This document shows, one piece after another, positions 17,825-25,372 of a stretch of 38,151 bases of DNA. The notes beneath the pieces are model-generated. The model was not told the DNA's origin and searched no databases. It saw only the letters and a program-made list of their open reading frames with translations. The DNA is from Polyangium jinanense. GTDB taxonomy: Bacteria > Myxococcota > Polyangia > Polyangiales > Polyangiaceae. How positions within the stretch are numbered: position 1 is the first letter of the stretch; the number at the start of each line of letters is the position of its first letter. The translations under genes were made by a program, and so were the position numbers. Location: assembly GCF_028435365.1 (NCBI RefSeq), contig NZ_JAGTJJ010000087.1, positions 1 to 38,151 on the forward strand, given 5' to 3'.

Positions 17825-19288
17825 ATGCTGAAATCAAGCTTCCTTTCCCCGCGGCTTTGGCTCCCGCTCGTCGGGCTCACGGCACTGTTCGCGGCTTGCG
17901 GCGACTCGTCGAACACGCCGAACAACCCGGGCAACGCGTCCTCCTCCTCCTCCGGAACGGGTGGATCGGGCGGCAGCGGCGGTGGTGGTACCGGCGGCCA
18001 GGGTGCCGGGGTGACGGCGCCGGGCCCCGATGCGGAATGGGGGACCGGGAGTGACGTCGGCTCTCTCGAAGGCGGCGTGTGGACGCCGGGCCGCGACGAG
18101 AACGGCCTCGTCAATGAGGACTCGTGGGATCTCGTGCCCGGCGGGCAATGGATCGAGGTGAACGGTACGCGGCTCGATGCCCTCGACGCCGAGGTGAAGG
18201 AAAAGGTCCCGGGCTGGAATGATTACGGCTCGGGGGACTGGAACGCCGTCACGGTCGCGTGGAACTCCCCCGCGCACGACCCGGAGGGCAGCCGCGCGTG
18301 GTGGGTCTCCTCCGGCGGGCACGCCGATTCGAGCAACAATGGCATCTACCGTTTCGACGCATTCCGGATGGCCTATGCCATCGAGCACCTCCCCTCGGAC
18401 ACCACGCAGTGGAGCGACGCCTACAAGTCGATGACCACCTACACGAGCTGCCCGGAGTCCTCCGCGGAGTTCGACGCCGCCCTCGCCGCGGGCACCTTGA
18501 AGGAGGAGAACGACTGGTTCTACGACGAGCTCTTCTGGGATCGGCAGCCGACGGCGCGCCACACGTACTCGGGCGTGGTGTACGTCCCGAAGACCAACGA
18601 GCTCGTGATGGCGGTGCGGCGCCTGTGGCGCTACTCGCGCGACGAGGGCAAGTGGGTTTACAAGCGGCTGCCCGCCATGGATTGGAAGAACAAGCTGGGC
18701 GAGGAGAGCCTCGCCATTTACGACGAGTACAAGGACCAGCTCCTCGTCGCGTCGTGCGGCTCCAACGGGCCGTGGAGCAACACCTTCGACATGAACACGT
18801 CGAACTGGACCGGCGAGGGCACGTCCTGGAATGGCTGGGACTGGAACGGCGCCGCCGATGCGCGCTTCGGCGACCGCGTCGCCATCTTCAAGGTGCCGGA
18901 AGATCCCGCGACCGGCCAGTACGCGGCCAAGGGCCTGTACCAGCTCTTCGATGTGAAGGAACGCAAGGTCGTGCAGAGCGGCACCGTGCAGTACGCGGAC
19001 GGCCTCTCGGCGGTCGACTTCCCGGTGGGCGACAGCGCCGGCATGGTGTACATCCCGCCGCTCGACCGCTACTGGGTGGCGACCAAGACCAAGGAAGGCA
19101 AGCTCGGCTGGTTCGAGCTCAATCCCACGACGGAACCGTGGACGCTCCGCCCGCTGGTGCAGAATGGCACGACCCCCGAGCTCGACGGCCACACCCAGGT
19201 GCGCCGCCGCATGCTCTGGATGCCGAAGCTCCACGCGATGATCTTCCTCGGGTCCGGGACGAAGAACATCATGGTCTATCGATTCTGA
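17825..19288 (+). CDS. Lipoprotein with propeller-like C-terminal domain
   Basis: A 487-residue lipoprotein. The signal peptide (LWLPLVGLTALFAAC, Cys25) is followed by a Ser/Gly stalk (about 37-62) and a domain rich in Trp and Gly. Repeated blade-like segments such as WWVSSGGHADSSNNGIYRFD, HTYSGVVYVPKTNELVMAVR and GMVYIPPLDRYWVATKTKEG resemble kelch or galactose-oxidase-type propellers. No copper-ligand set can be assigned with confidence. It should be outside the cytoplasm; function is unknown, and a carbohydrate-related role is inferred only from the neighbours. The ATG at 17825 is chosen because the signal peptide begins there; GTG at 17819 has a better placed GGGAG. It ends 240 nt before the tandem cassette. 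Confidence 0.7.
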   Translation: MLKSSFLSPRLWLPLVGLTALFAACGDSSNTPNNPGNASSSSSGTGGSGGSGGGGTGGQGAGVTAPGPDAEWGTGSDVGSLEGGVWTPGRDENGLVNEDSWDLVPGGQWIEVNGTRLDALDAEVKEKVPGWNDYGSGDWNAVTVAWNSPAHDPEGSRAWWVSSGGHADSSNNGIYRFDAFRMAYAIEHLPSDTTQWSDAYKSMTTYTSCPESSAEFDAALAAGTLKEENDWFYDELFWDRQPTARHTYSGVVYVPKTNELVMAVRRLWRYSRDEGKWVYKRLPAMDWKNKLGEESLAIYDEYKDQLLVASCGSNGPWSNTFDMNTSNWTGEGTSWNGWDWNGAADARFGDRVAIFKVPEDPATGQYAAKGLYQLFDVKERKVVQSGTVQYADGLSAVDFPVGDSAGMVYIPPLDRYWVATKTKEGKLGWFELNPTTEPWTLRPLVQNGTTPELDGHTQVRRRMLWMPKLHAMIFLGSGTKNIMVYRF

Positions 19289-19401
19289 TGACCGATTCCG
19301 CGGAGCCACGGCACGCGGAGCCGTGACCGTCCGCCGGGCGCGCCGGAACAGCCCCATGGGCGTCCTGCGTTCCTGCGCGCCCGCGGCGGGCACGACGCCG
19401 C

Positions 19402-19528
19402 GCTTGCCGTTCCCGCTCCCGCTCCCAAACCCGCTACCGCAACCGCTCCCGTGCGTCGAGGTTTGTCGATCCGCGGACGCTTGCGCCTTCATTTGGGGAG
19501 ACGAGTCACCGCGAAAAGGGTTGGCGCG
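19402..19528 (-). pseudogene. Relic C-terminal tail of partner gene, plus G-rich repeat
   Basis: Directly behind the TGA at 19531-19529 the same frame reads R-A-N-P-F-R-G-D-S-S-P-Q. This lines up with R-I-N-P-F-T-G-K-P-M-P-K in the intact longer homologue of unit 1. The in-frame stop therefore appears to have removed the tail in this copy. Further on the frame runs into imperfect GGGAGC repeats (about 19402-19460) with no clear coding sense. The rest of the 240-nt gap up to 19289 shows nothing recognisable. Confidence 0.5.
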
Positions 19529-20320
19529 TCATGTCGGCTCCTCGGGGATCTCGGGCGAGCCGGGCCAGGTGATGCCTACCTTCCGAAGCATCTGCTGGGC
19601 GAAAGCCAGTGTCTTCGGATCGGGCGGTTGGGGAACGAGCGTCGCAAGCTCGTCCGTCGTGAGCTCCGTGGGGCCAGCGAGGGCGCGGGCTGTCACCGCG
19701 TCCACAATCGCGTGGATCGGCGCGGCGCTCGGTTCGTCCGCCCGGAACTTGACTCCGTCACTACACGCCAGCGGCAGGCGATCGCCTCGGAGCAAGCCCC
19801 ACGCGGCCAGCCGGTTGGCGCCCCAAGCCAGCGTCGGATCGTGGACGGCGAAGAGCATGCCGCCGACGCGATCGCCGTGAAGCCAGAAGCCCACGCCCGC
19901 ATCCCTCTGCCCATGCTCGGGTCCCACTCCGAGCATGCCGACGGCCATCACGAGCGCGGGCTCCAGCTCGTCGGGAAGGCCCGGCAACGCCCCGCGCACG
20001 TCGTCCGGGCCACCCGTTACCGCATCGACCGAGAGGCCGAGCTGCTCGATCGGACCGAACCCCAGCTCGTACGCGAGGCCGACGACGCCTGCCTCGGTCC
20101 ACGCCACGACCTCGTAGTCTCCGCAGCCGTCGTCGTTGTAGAAGGCACCCCGCTGGAGGTCGCCCGCCCAAACTCCCCCAAAGGAGACCGCCAACCTATG
20201 GCGCTGGAGCGGGTCCACCATCGCAAGGTGGGTTTCGACATAGGCGCGCAGCGCGGCGCGGACGATGGCGTCTCGGTCGAAGACGAGGCGTCCGAAGTGA
20301 CGGGTGACCCGTTCGATCAT
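19529..20320 (-). CDS. Putative immunity protein, unit 2 (short form)
   Basis: A 263-residue soluble protein without signal peptide. It is clearly homologous to the protein at 21562-22443: shared RLVFDRDAIVRAALRAYVE, NDDGCGDYEVVAW, GVVGLAYELGFGPI, VTGGPDDVRGALPGLP, VGFWLHGDRVGG and KVGITWPGSPE. I recognise no family. It always follows the HNH-like lipoprotein by 66 nt, which suggests a dedicated partner; immunity is an inference from that arrangement. The start at ATG 20320 matches the start of the homologue. It is about 30 residues shorter than its paralogue, partly because a TGA interrupts the C-terminal tail and partly through loss of an internal segment. A promoter-like sequence sits immediately upstream. 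Confidence 0.7.
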   Translation of the reverse strand: MIERVTRHFGRLVFDRDAIVRAALRAYVETHLAMVDPLQRHRLAVSFGGVWAGDLQRGAFYNDDGCGDYEVVAWTEAGVVGLAYELGFGPIEQLGLSVDAVTGGPDDVRGALPGLPDELEPALVMAVGMLGVGPEHGQRDAGVGFWLHGDRVGGMLFAVHDPTLAWGANRLAAWGLLRGDRLPLACSDGVKFRADEPSAAPIHAIVDAVTARALAGPTELTTDELATLVPQPPDPKTLAFAQQMLRKVGITWPGSPEIPEEPT

Positions 20321-20327
20321 GGTGTTT

Positions 20328-20356
20328 CGCCTAGACTCCGTCGGTCTCGGCGTCAA
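20328..20356 (-). promoter_or_regulatory. Putative promoter of partner gene, unit 2
   Basis: TTGACG (20356-20351), 17-nt spacer, TAGGCG (20333-20328), ending 7 nt before the ATG at 20320. Transcription would begin at or next to the start codon, giving a nearly leaderless message. The same arrangement is kept in unit 1. Confidence 0.4.
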
Positions 20357-20386
20357 CGGGCTCGCCGCCAGCGTCCGCCGGCGGCG

Positions 20387-21340
20387 TCACGGCGTGTACG
20401 GCGGAAGCTGGCTGATCCGCACCACCTCGTCTTCCGAGGGGTAATTGTTCGTTAGATACCTGTTGAGCTTCCGCGAGATGACCGCCGCGTTCTTGTTCGA
20501 GTTCGTGCCCCAGGGGCACCCACGCTGGTCCTTGCTGCGCACCACGTGGTGCACCTGCACGGCCTCTGGGTCGTTCTGAGGCCCAGCTTTGAGGATGAGC
20601 GGTTCGGTGCAGGTCTTTGGCTTGCAGTTCTCATCCACACAAGGCCACGTGAAGCCCGCGAGATCGGAGTGAATCTCGCCGCCGTGCGCGTCGCGGTTCA
20701 CTCGGAGAATCCATGTTCTCTGCTCGATCTTGGCGCCGTTGTTGTCGAAGGTGTCGCAGTAGAAGTTTTGCCCCGGTGCAAGCTTTTGCGGCTCGGTCAA
20801 GTTGCGGTAGGGACCGTTGACCTCCGTCGGGACGCCGTTGACCTCGATGAGCGGCGTCTGTCGCGGCGCTGCCTGGTAGTTGATCGTGATCTTGTTCGCG
20901 ACATCCGGGCCAACTTGCAGCGTATAGTCACCGTTGCCTACGGGCAGGCACGTGTAGCCCTTGTCGTACGGCGCATTTCCAGAGACCTCTCCGACCTTCG
21001 CGGCATCGGCACATGCCTTCTCCCACTTCTCATAGAAGCAGTCGAACGTATCGACTTCAGAGGTGTAACAAGCGGAGCCGAACGCAGCGATGTACTTGGC
21101 GCGCAGTGGGGCGTCCGTGCTCGGGTTTCCCACGAGCGGGATGCGGTAACGCATGCACGGGTGGGGCATCGGCGCCGCACATTCGGTCGACGTGTCGATC
21201 GGGGTGTCGGGTGGAGTAGGGCAAGAATCGACAGGCCCCGGATCGAGAGGCGAGCCGCACGCACCCATCATCGCTGCCCCTGCGAAGCCCGACATCAGCA
21301 CGCCCAGCATTGCCGAGCGGCGTCTCGTCATTGCTTGCAT
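20387..21340 (-). CDS. Lipoprotein with HNH-like C-terminus, unit 2 (SitA-like)
   Basis: 317 residues. The signal peptide is MQAMTRRRSAMLGVLMSGFA with lipobox-like MGAC. A middle region of unknown fold follows, with blocks shared with its paralogue (KYIAAFGSACY, RQTPLIEVNGVPTEVNGPYR, GEIHSDLAGFTWPC). The C-terminal 55 residues start VHHVVRSKDQRGCPWGTNSN and continue KNAAVISRKLNRYLTNN. The paired His264-His265 and the downstream Asn residues (about 280-293) resemble the metal finger of HNH nucleases, with Asn in place of the final His. Several cysteines suggest disulphides outside the cytoplasm. Lipoprotein toxin with a nuclease tip followed by a small partner gene is the layout of Myxococcus SitA/SitI. 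The nuclease call is by motif only; a structural lipoprotein is the alternative. Confidence 0.65.
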   Translation of the reverse strand: MQAMTRRRSAMLGVLMSGFAGAAMMGACGSPLDPGPVDSCPTPPDTPIDTSTECAAPMPHPCMRYRIPLVGNPSTDAPLRAKYIAAFGSACYTSEVDTFDCFYEKWEKACADAAKVGEVSGNAPYDKGYTCLPVGNGDYTLQVGPDVANKITINYQAAPRQTPLIEVNGVPTEVNGPYRNLTEPQKLAPGQNFYCDTFDNNGAKIEQRTWILRVNRDAHGGEIHSDLAGFTWPCVDENCKPKTCTEPLILKAGPQNDPEAVQVHHVVRSKDQRGCPWGTNSNKNAAVISRKLNRYLTNNYPSEDEVVRISQLPPYTP

Positions 21341-21561
21341 GGAGTATCGAATCGCACGGTGAGCGACTGGACGGCAAGGGAAAACGAGGCAGGGGGCTCA
21401 CGATGCGCCTGGGAACCGAGCGTTGCCGGCGGGCGCCGGCGGGAGCCGCGGAGCGGTACACAAACAGATTTCGCTTGCCAAACCCGCTACCACAACCGCT
21501 TCGGTTTCCGCCGCCGCTTCCGCTTTGCGTCGAGGCTTGTTGATCCGCGGAGCTTGCGCCG

Positions 21562-22443
21562 TCACTTGTCGGGACGGGTCAGTTTCGGCATGGGTTTGCC
21601 CGTGAAGGGGTTGATACGTGGCTCCGGCGGCGGCGGCTCGGGGGGAAGCTCGGGCGAGCCGGGCCAGGTGATGCCGACTTTCTGAAGCCTGCGTTGGACG
21701 CTGAGCTGTCGCTCTGGGTCGGGCGGCTTGGCGAGAAGCGTCGCGATCTCGTCGGCCGTGAACTCCGTGGGGCCCCGCATCCGCCGATCGACCACCGCGT
21801 CGATGATCGCGTGGATGGGGGCGTCCCTCGTTCGGGCGCGCTCTGCTGCTTTCGGGGCAAGTTCCCCGATTACCCAGAACGGTAGCCGACCGTTTTGGAG
21901 CATGCCCCATGGGACGAGTCGCATGACGCCAAGCAAGGTAGGGGCGTCGAACATGGAGCCCGCGACACGATCGCCGTGCAACCAAAAGCCAACCCCGGCC
22001 AACCTTTCCGAATACATTTTCCTATTGGGTAAATTCCCATTGTACAAGTCGCTGCGCGTGTCGAGCTTGCTGGCGGCCATCTGAAATGCTGGCTCCAGCT
22101 CAGCGGGAAGCCCTGGCACAGCCCCGCGCACATCCTCTGGGCCACCCGTCACCGTGTCAGGCGTCAGGCCAAAGTGAGCAATCGGGCCAAACCCGAGCTC
22201 GTACGCAAGACCCACGACGCCGGCGTCGGTCCAGGCCACGACCTCGTAGCCGCCACATCCGTCGTCGTTGCGGAAGCCTCCATGCTGGACGTCTCCCGTC
22301 CAGTTCGAGTACTCGCAGACGGGGAACCACATGCCATTCGGAAGACTTGCGACCATTGATTCGACGTAGGCACGCAGCGCAGCGCGTACGATCGCATCTC
22401 GGTCGAAGACGAGGCGCCCGCGGGGGTGGTTACGCACGACCAT
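21562..22443 (-). CDS. Putative immunity protein, unit 1 (long form)
   Basis: A 293-residue soluble protein, homologous to the one at 19529-20320 along its whole length. It has an extra internal segment (around KLDTRSDLYNGNLPNRKMYS) and a proline-rich tail ending RINPFTGKPMPKLTRPDK. Conserved features are FRNDDGCGGYEVVAWTDAGV, GLAYELGFGPI, VTGGPEDVRGAVPGLPAELE and the C-terminal WPGSPELPPEP. No catalytic motif is visible. The ATG at 22443 is preceded by CCGAGGCCTC, a usable ribosome-binding site, and is chosen over a TTG 12 codons upstream. Its position behind the HNH-like lipoprotein suggests it neutralises that protein, possibly with copy-specific recognition. Confidence 0.7.
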   Translation of the reverse strand: MVVRNHPRGRLVFDRDAIVRAALRAYVESMVASLPNGMWFPVCEYSNWTGDVQHGGFRNDDGCGGYEVVAWTDAGVVGLAYELGFGPIAHFGLTPDTVTGGPEDVRGAVPGLPAELEPAFQMAASKLDTRSDLYNGNLPNRKMYSERLAGVGFWLHGDRVAGSMFDAPTLLGVMRLVPWGMLQNGRLPFWVIGELAPKAAERARTRDAPIHAIIDAVVDRRMRGPTEFTADEIATLLAKPPDPERQLSVQRRLQKVGITWPGSPELPPEPPPPEPRINPFTGKPMPKLTRPDK

Positions 22444-22450
22444 GAGGCCT

Positions 22451-22479
22451 CGGCTAGGCCATGTGGGTCTCGGCGTCAA
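22451..22479 (-). promoter_or_regulatory. Putative promoter of partner gene, unit 1
   Basis: TTGACG (22479-22474), 17-nt spacer, TAGCCG (22456-22451), ending 7 nt before the ATG at 22443. The hexamers, the spacing and the distance to the ATG match unit 2. Confidence 0.4.
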
Positions 22480-22509
22480 CGTGCTCGCTGCATGCGTCCG
22501 GCTGCCGCG

Positions 22510-23523
22510 TCAGGGCGTGTACGCCGGCGCGTTGTTGAGCCTCTTCACCTCCTCGGCCGGCGGGTCGTTGTTCAAGAGATACTGGTTGAGCGCGTGAGAG
22601 ATGACCGCCGCGTTCTTGGTCGAGTTCGTACCCCACGGGCAACTGCGCTTGTCCTTCATGGGAACGACGTGGTGCACCCGCGCGATCGAGCCCGGGTGGA
22701 AAGGCGCCTTCTTATCGGCCGGATCGTAGAGGACGAGCGGCTCCTCGCACTCTGCGGCCACTTCCTCGCAGTTCTCGTTCATCACCGTGCACGGCCACTT
22801 GAAGCCTGCGAGATCGGAGTGAATCTCGCCGACGTCCGCGTCATTCTTGTGCGCGTTACGGTTGACCTGGAGAATATACGTGTGCTGCAAGAGCGGCTTG
22901 CCATCGGCGCCAAGCACGCCGCTGTCACATTTGTTGAACGGCTGCGCTGGTCCAAGAGTTGGCGGCTCCGGCAAATTCCGGTACGGGCCGCTCACCTCCG
23001 TCGGCACACCGTCGACCTCGACGAGCGGCGTCTGCCTCGGCGCGGGCTCATAGCTGATGACGATGTGGATCGCGGGGTCCGGCCCGACCTGGCGAAAGTA
23101 GTTCTCCGTGCCGGCGATGGGCTCGCACGCCGGGTAGTTCTTGTCGTAGGGCGCCGCTCCGAAGACCTCTGCGACCCGCACGCCCTCGTCGCACGCTTCC
23201 TGCGGGGTCTTGTAGAAGCAGTTGAACGTGGGGGTGGGGCCCTCGGACAGGTAACAAGCGCTCCCGAACGCGGCGATGTACTTCGCGCGTAGCGCGAGGT
23301 CCATGCCCGGATTGCCCATGCGCGGGATACGATAACGCATGCACGGCTCGGGCATCGTCGCCGCACATTCGGTTGGCGTCTCGGTCGGGGTGTAGGGTGG
23401 AGTCGGGCACGATGGGAGAGGCCCCGGATCATTCGAACCGCACGCACCCGTCAGACCTGTCCCACCGAAGCCCCACACCAGCACGCCCAGCATGGCCGAG
23501 CGGAGTCTCGTCATTGCTTGCAT
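22510..23523 (-). CDS. Lipoprotein with HNH-like C-terminus, unit 1 (SitA-like)
   Basis: A 337-residue paralogue of the unit 2 lipoprotein: the same signal start (MQAMTRLRSAMLGVLV), lipobox-like TGAC, and PMPEP/PMPHP-type proline region. It shares KYIAAFGSACY and RQTPLVEVDGVPTEVSGPYR, and GEIHSDLAGFKWPC precedes the C-terminal domain. The last 55 residues begin VHHVVPMKDKRSCPWGTNST and continue KNAAVISHALNQYLLNN; 36 of 55 positions equal those of unit 2 by my count, while the middle region is more varied. His284-His285 and the Asn cluster form the HNH-like element. A TTGCCG hexamer lies about 35-40 nt upstream in both units. Function as an exported toxin is inferred from layout and motif. Confidence 0.65.
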   Translation of the reverse strand: MQAMTRLRSAMLGVLVWGFGGTGLTGACGSNDPGPLPSCPTPPYTPTETPTECAATMPEPCMRYRIPRMGNPGMDLALRAKYIAAFGSACYLSEGPTPTFNCFYKTPQEACDEGVRVAEVFGAAPYDKNYPACEPIAGTENYFRQVGPDPAIHIVISYEPAPRQTPLVEVDGVPTEVSGPYRNLPEPPTLGPAQPFNKCDSGVLGADGKPLLQHTYILQVNRNAHKNDADVGEIHSDLAGFKWPCTVMNENCEEVAAECEEPLVLYDPADKKAPFHPGSIARVHHVVPMKDKRSCPWGTNSTKNAAVISHALNQYLLNNDPPAEEVKRLNNAPAYTP

Positions 23524-23656
23524 GGTGTATTGAGTCGCACGTTCATCGGCTCGGCGGCAACGGAAACCCAGCCAGGTGGCTCACGATGCGCCCGGGAATC
23601 GCGCGAAGGGCCTTGACGTCTGAGCTACCTCATCGTCGCTTGCCCCTCCGAGGACC

Positions 23657-24889
23657 ATGCCCCGCGACTCCCGATTCGTCCTGCTCGCCGCCCTGATGTC
23701 CGGCGTGCTCTCCGCTTGCCGACCTTCTCCCTCGCCCCCGCCGCCGCCCCGCGACGCGGGCGAGCCCGTGGCCACAAGCCCCGCCGCCGCGCTGCCATCG
23801 GCCGCCGATGCCGCCGACGCGAAGCGCTTCCTCTCCGAGCTGCGCGGCCGCCTCGATCAGGAGCACGCGCGCGCGAAGCTCGAATGCGACGGCATTTTCG
23901 TGCCCGAGGGGCTCCGCCTCTCCGGCAACTACATCCCCGAGGGCATCTCCAGTTACGAGCCTTGCACCTACCCCTCGGCCGACGAGCGCGAGCGTCTGCG
24001 CAAGGTCGTGAAGAAGCACGAGCACGAGACCGTGTCCCGCTTCGAGCGCGCGCACCACGACGCGAAGGTCGAGGCGCCGAAGCACCACGTCACGGTGCCC
24101 GAGCCGATCGACCTGTGGGCGTTCAGTTGCCAGACGCCCCGAGGCGTCGCGATCCACTGGCACTGGATGATCGAGGGCCCTTATCGGCCTCACTTCAACG
24201 AAGGGGCCGGGGAGACCTTCCCGTTCGTGAAGAACGACCTCGAGCGGCTGTACCTCGTCAATGGCGACACGGTGAAGGTGCTCGATCCCGGCGGACGCGG
24301 GTCGATCTTCCCCCTCGGCACGGTCGATCTGGACGGCGACGGCGCTGCCGAGATCGTCTGGGTGCAAAGTCGCTCCAACGAACCGCGGTCACACGCCACG
24401 TCCCAGACCCTCAACATCGCATGGAGCGGGGCGCCCGTGCCGTTGCCCGAGGCCATCCGAGGGGAGCGATGGGACGGCAACTTCAAGCTCCTCCGCGAGG
24501 GCGATGCGAAGATCATCCGCCTCGGGGACGGCCCGCCGCACGCCGAAGAGCCGAGCTTCACGGTTCGGGAAGGACGGTTCGTCCCCTGGAAGTCGGCGCC
24601 CGACAAGAGCGCCCCGACGACTGGGGCGTGCGCGACCGTCGAGCGCAAGCACGCCGCGAGGGGGACCCTCGTGGGGTTCGCCGAGTACGGCGCCGGCGTC
24701 GAGGCGTGCGCCGGCGATCTCACCCCCTGCGGGCCGCTGCCGGAGCGGGTGCGGCGCCTGTACGAGGCGCTCCTCCAGGCCGACCTTCCCCCGCAGGAGG
24801 CCCGTCGGTGGGTGGCCAAGCTCTTCCAGTTGGACGAGCGAACCTTGCCCGGGGTCCCTGCCCCGAGTGATGAGGGCAAGAACCACTGA
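23657..24889 (+). CDS. Lipoprotein with calcium-loop-like motif
   Basis: A 410-residue lipoprotein: signal RFVLLAALMSGVLSAC (Cys21), then a Pro/Ala-rich stalk. The mature region contains TVDLDGDGAAEIVW, an EF-hand-like or FG-GAP-type calcium loop (DxDGDG...E) around residues 218-228. Six or more cysteines (in ECDG, EPCTYP, FSCQTP, GACATV, EACAG, TPCGP) suggest disulphides. No enzymatic motif is recognised. The gene starts 133 nt right of the duplicated cassette and reads away from it, so it is probably not part of it. It is followed by a long stem-loop-rich gap. Confidence 0.7.
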   Translation: MPRDSRFVLLAALMSGVLSACRPSPSPPPPPRDAGEPVATSPAAALPSAADAADAKRFLSELRGRLDQEHARAKLECDGIFVPEGLRLSGNYIPEGISSYEPCTYPSADERERLRKVVKKHEHETVSRFERAHHDAKVEAPKHHVTVPEPIDLWAFSCQTPRGVAIHWHWMIEGPYRPHFNEGAGETFPFVKNDLERLYLVNGDTVKVLDPGGRGSIFPLGTVDLDGDGAAEIVWVQSRSNEPRSHATSQTLNIAWSGAPVPLPEAIRGERWDGNFKLLREGDAKIIRLGDGPPHAEEPSFTVREGRFVPWKSAPDKSAPTTGACATVERKHAARGTLVGFAEYGAGVEACAGDLTPCGPLPERVRRLYEALLQADLPPQEARRWVAKLFQLDERTLPGVPAPSDEGKNH

Positions 24890-25372
24890 GCCTGGGTCCT
24901 CTGGTCGCTTCCTGCTTCGCCTCCGCAGCCACCCTCGGGGTACCTCGGCTCTGTCGGCATACTGTTCCGAGCCAGGCCGAGGGTGCTGCTCCGAAGTCTC
25001 TTCAGGACGAGGACCCTTCCCCAGGGTGCCTGGGCTCTGTGCATGGAGTGCCTCGGGCCTGCCTCTGGGTGCCTCGCCGAAGTCAATCGCGTGAACCGAG
25101 GCACCCCATGGGTGGCGTTCTTCTTTCGATACGGCGCGGGGAGCCTGCCCCTGGGTGGGTTGGGGCCTCGATGGGCGCGGGATGGCCCCCTGCGAGGGCC
25201 TCGGGGTCGTCAGCCCAGATAGATCAGCGGCCGGTCGAGGGTCCTCCGGCGAATGCGCTCGAGCCTTCGGTGCCTGGGGCGGGGTCCGTCGCCTTATGGA
25301 CTTCGCCAGCGGGGCGGTGGTCGTGGCGATACGGCGCCATGGGTTCTTCGTAGGACAGCCTGATTACGGGCA
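24890..25372. other. Gene-free, stem-loop-rich region (483 nt)
   Basis: No convincing gene. It contains a 65-nt imperfect hairpin at 24925-24989 (GCAGC plus ACCCTCGG pairing with CCGAGGGT plus GCTGC around one bulged base, then an inner 8-bp stem with one bulge). A short hairpin CCCAGG/CCTGGG lies at 25020-25034, and a perfect 10-bp dyad GGGTGCCTCG/CGAGGCACCC at 25067-25106 with a 20-nt loop. GGGCCTCG-type words recur up to about 25205. Open plus-strand frames here run into the next gene antisense and have no recognisable product. It may be a 3' element, a small RNA or a decayed gene. Confidence 0.5.

Larger units (their letters stand above)
19402..21409 (-). repeat. Tandem duplication, unit 2 (left copy)
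   Basis: Left unit of a head-to-tail duplication that carries one lipoprotein gene and one cytosolic partner gene. Matching flanks with unit 1 include GGCTCACGATGCGCC at 21395-21409 (unit 1: 23578-23592), upstream of the lipoprotein, and CCAAACCCGCTACC at 19425-19438 (unit 1: 21478-21491), downstream of the partner gene. The copies are diverged, so the duplication is not recent or the proteins are under diversifying selection. Confidence 0.8.
21472..23592 (-). repeat. Tandem duplication, unit 1 (right copy)
   Basis: Right unit of the duplication, with the same gene order, the same 66-nt spacing between lipoprotein and partner gene, and matching flanks on both sides. The 221-nt gap between the two cassettes (21341-21561) holds the G/C-rich repeat tail of this unit and the upstream region of the unit 2 lipoprotein; I see no gene in it. 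Confidence 0.8.

Noticed and set aside
19402..19460. Short GGGAGC repeats as a CRISPR-like or transposon end
   Set aside because: Imperfect short repeats without regular spacers or terminal inverted repeats; they fit decayed low-complexity sequence at the end of the duplication unit.
24983..25222. Small frames in the gap after the lipoprotein gene
   Set aside because: No ribosome-binding site, biased composition, and the region is dominated by inverted repeats.
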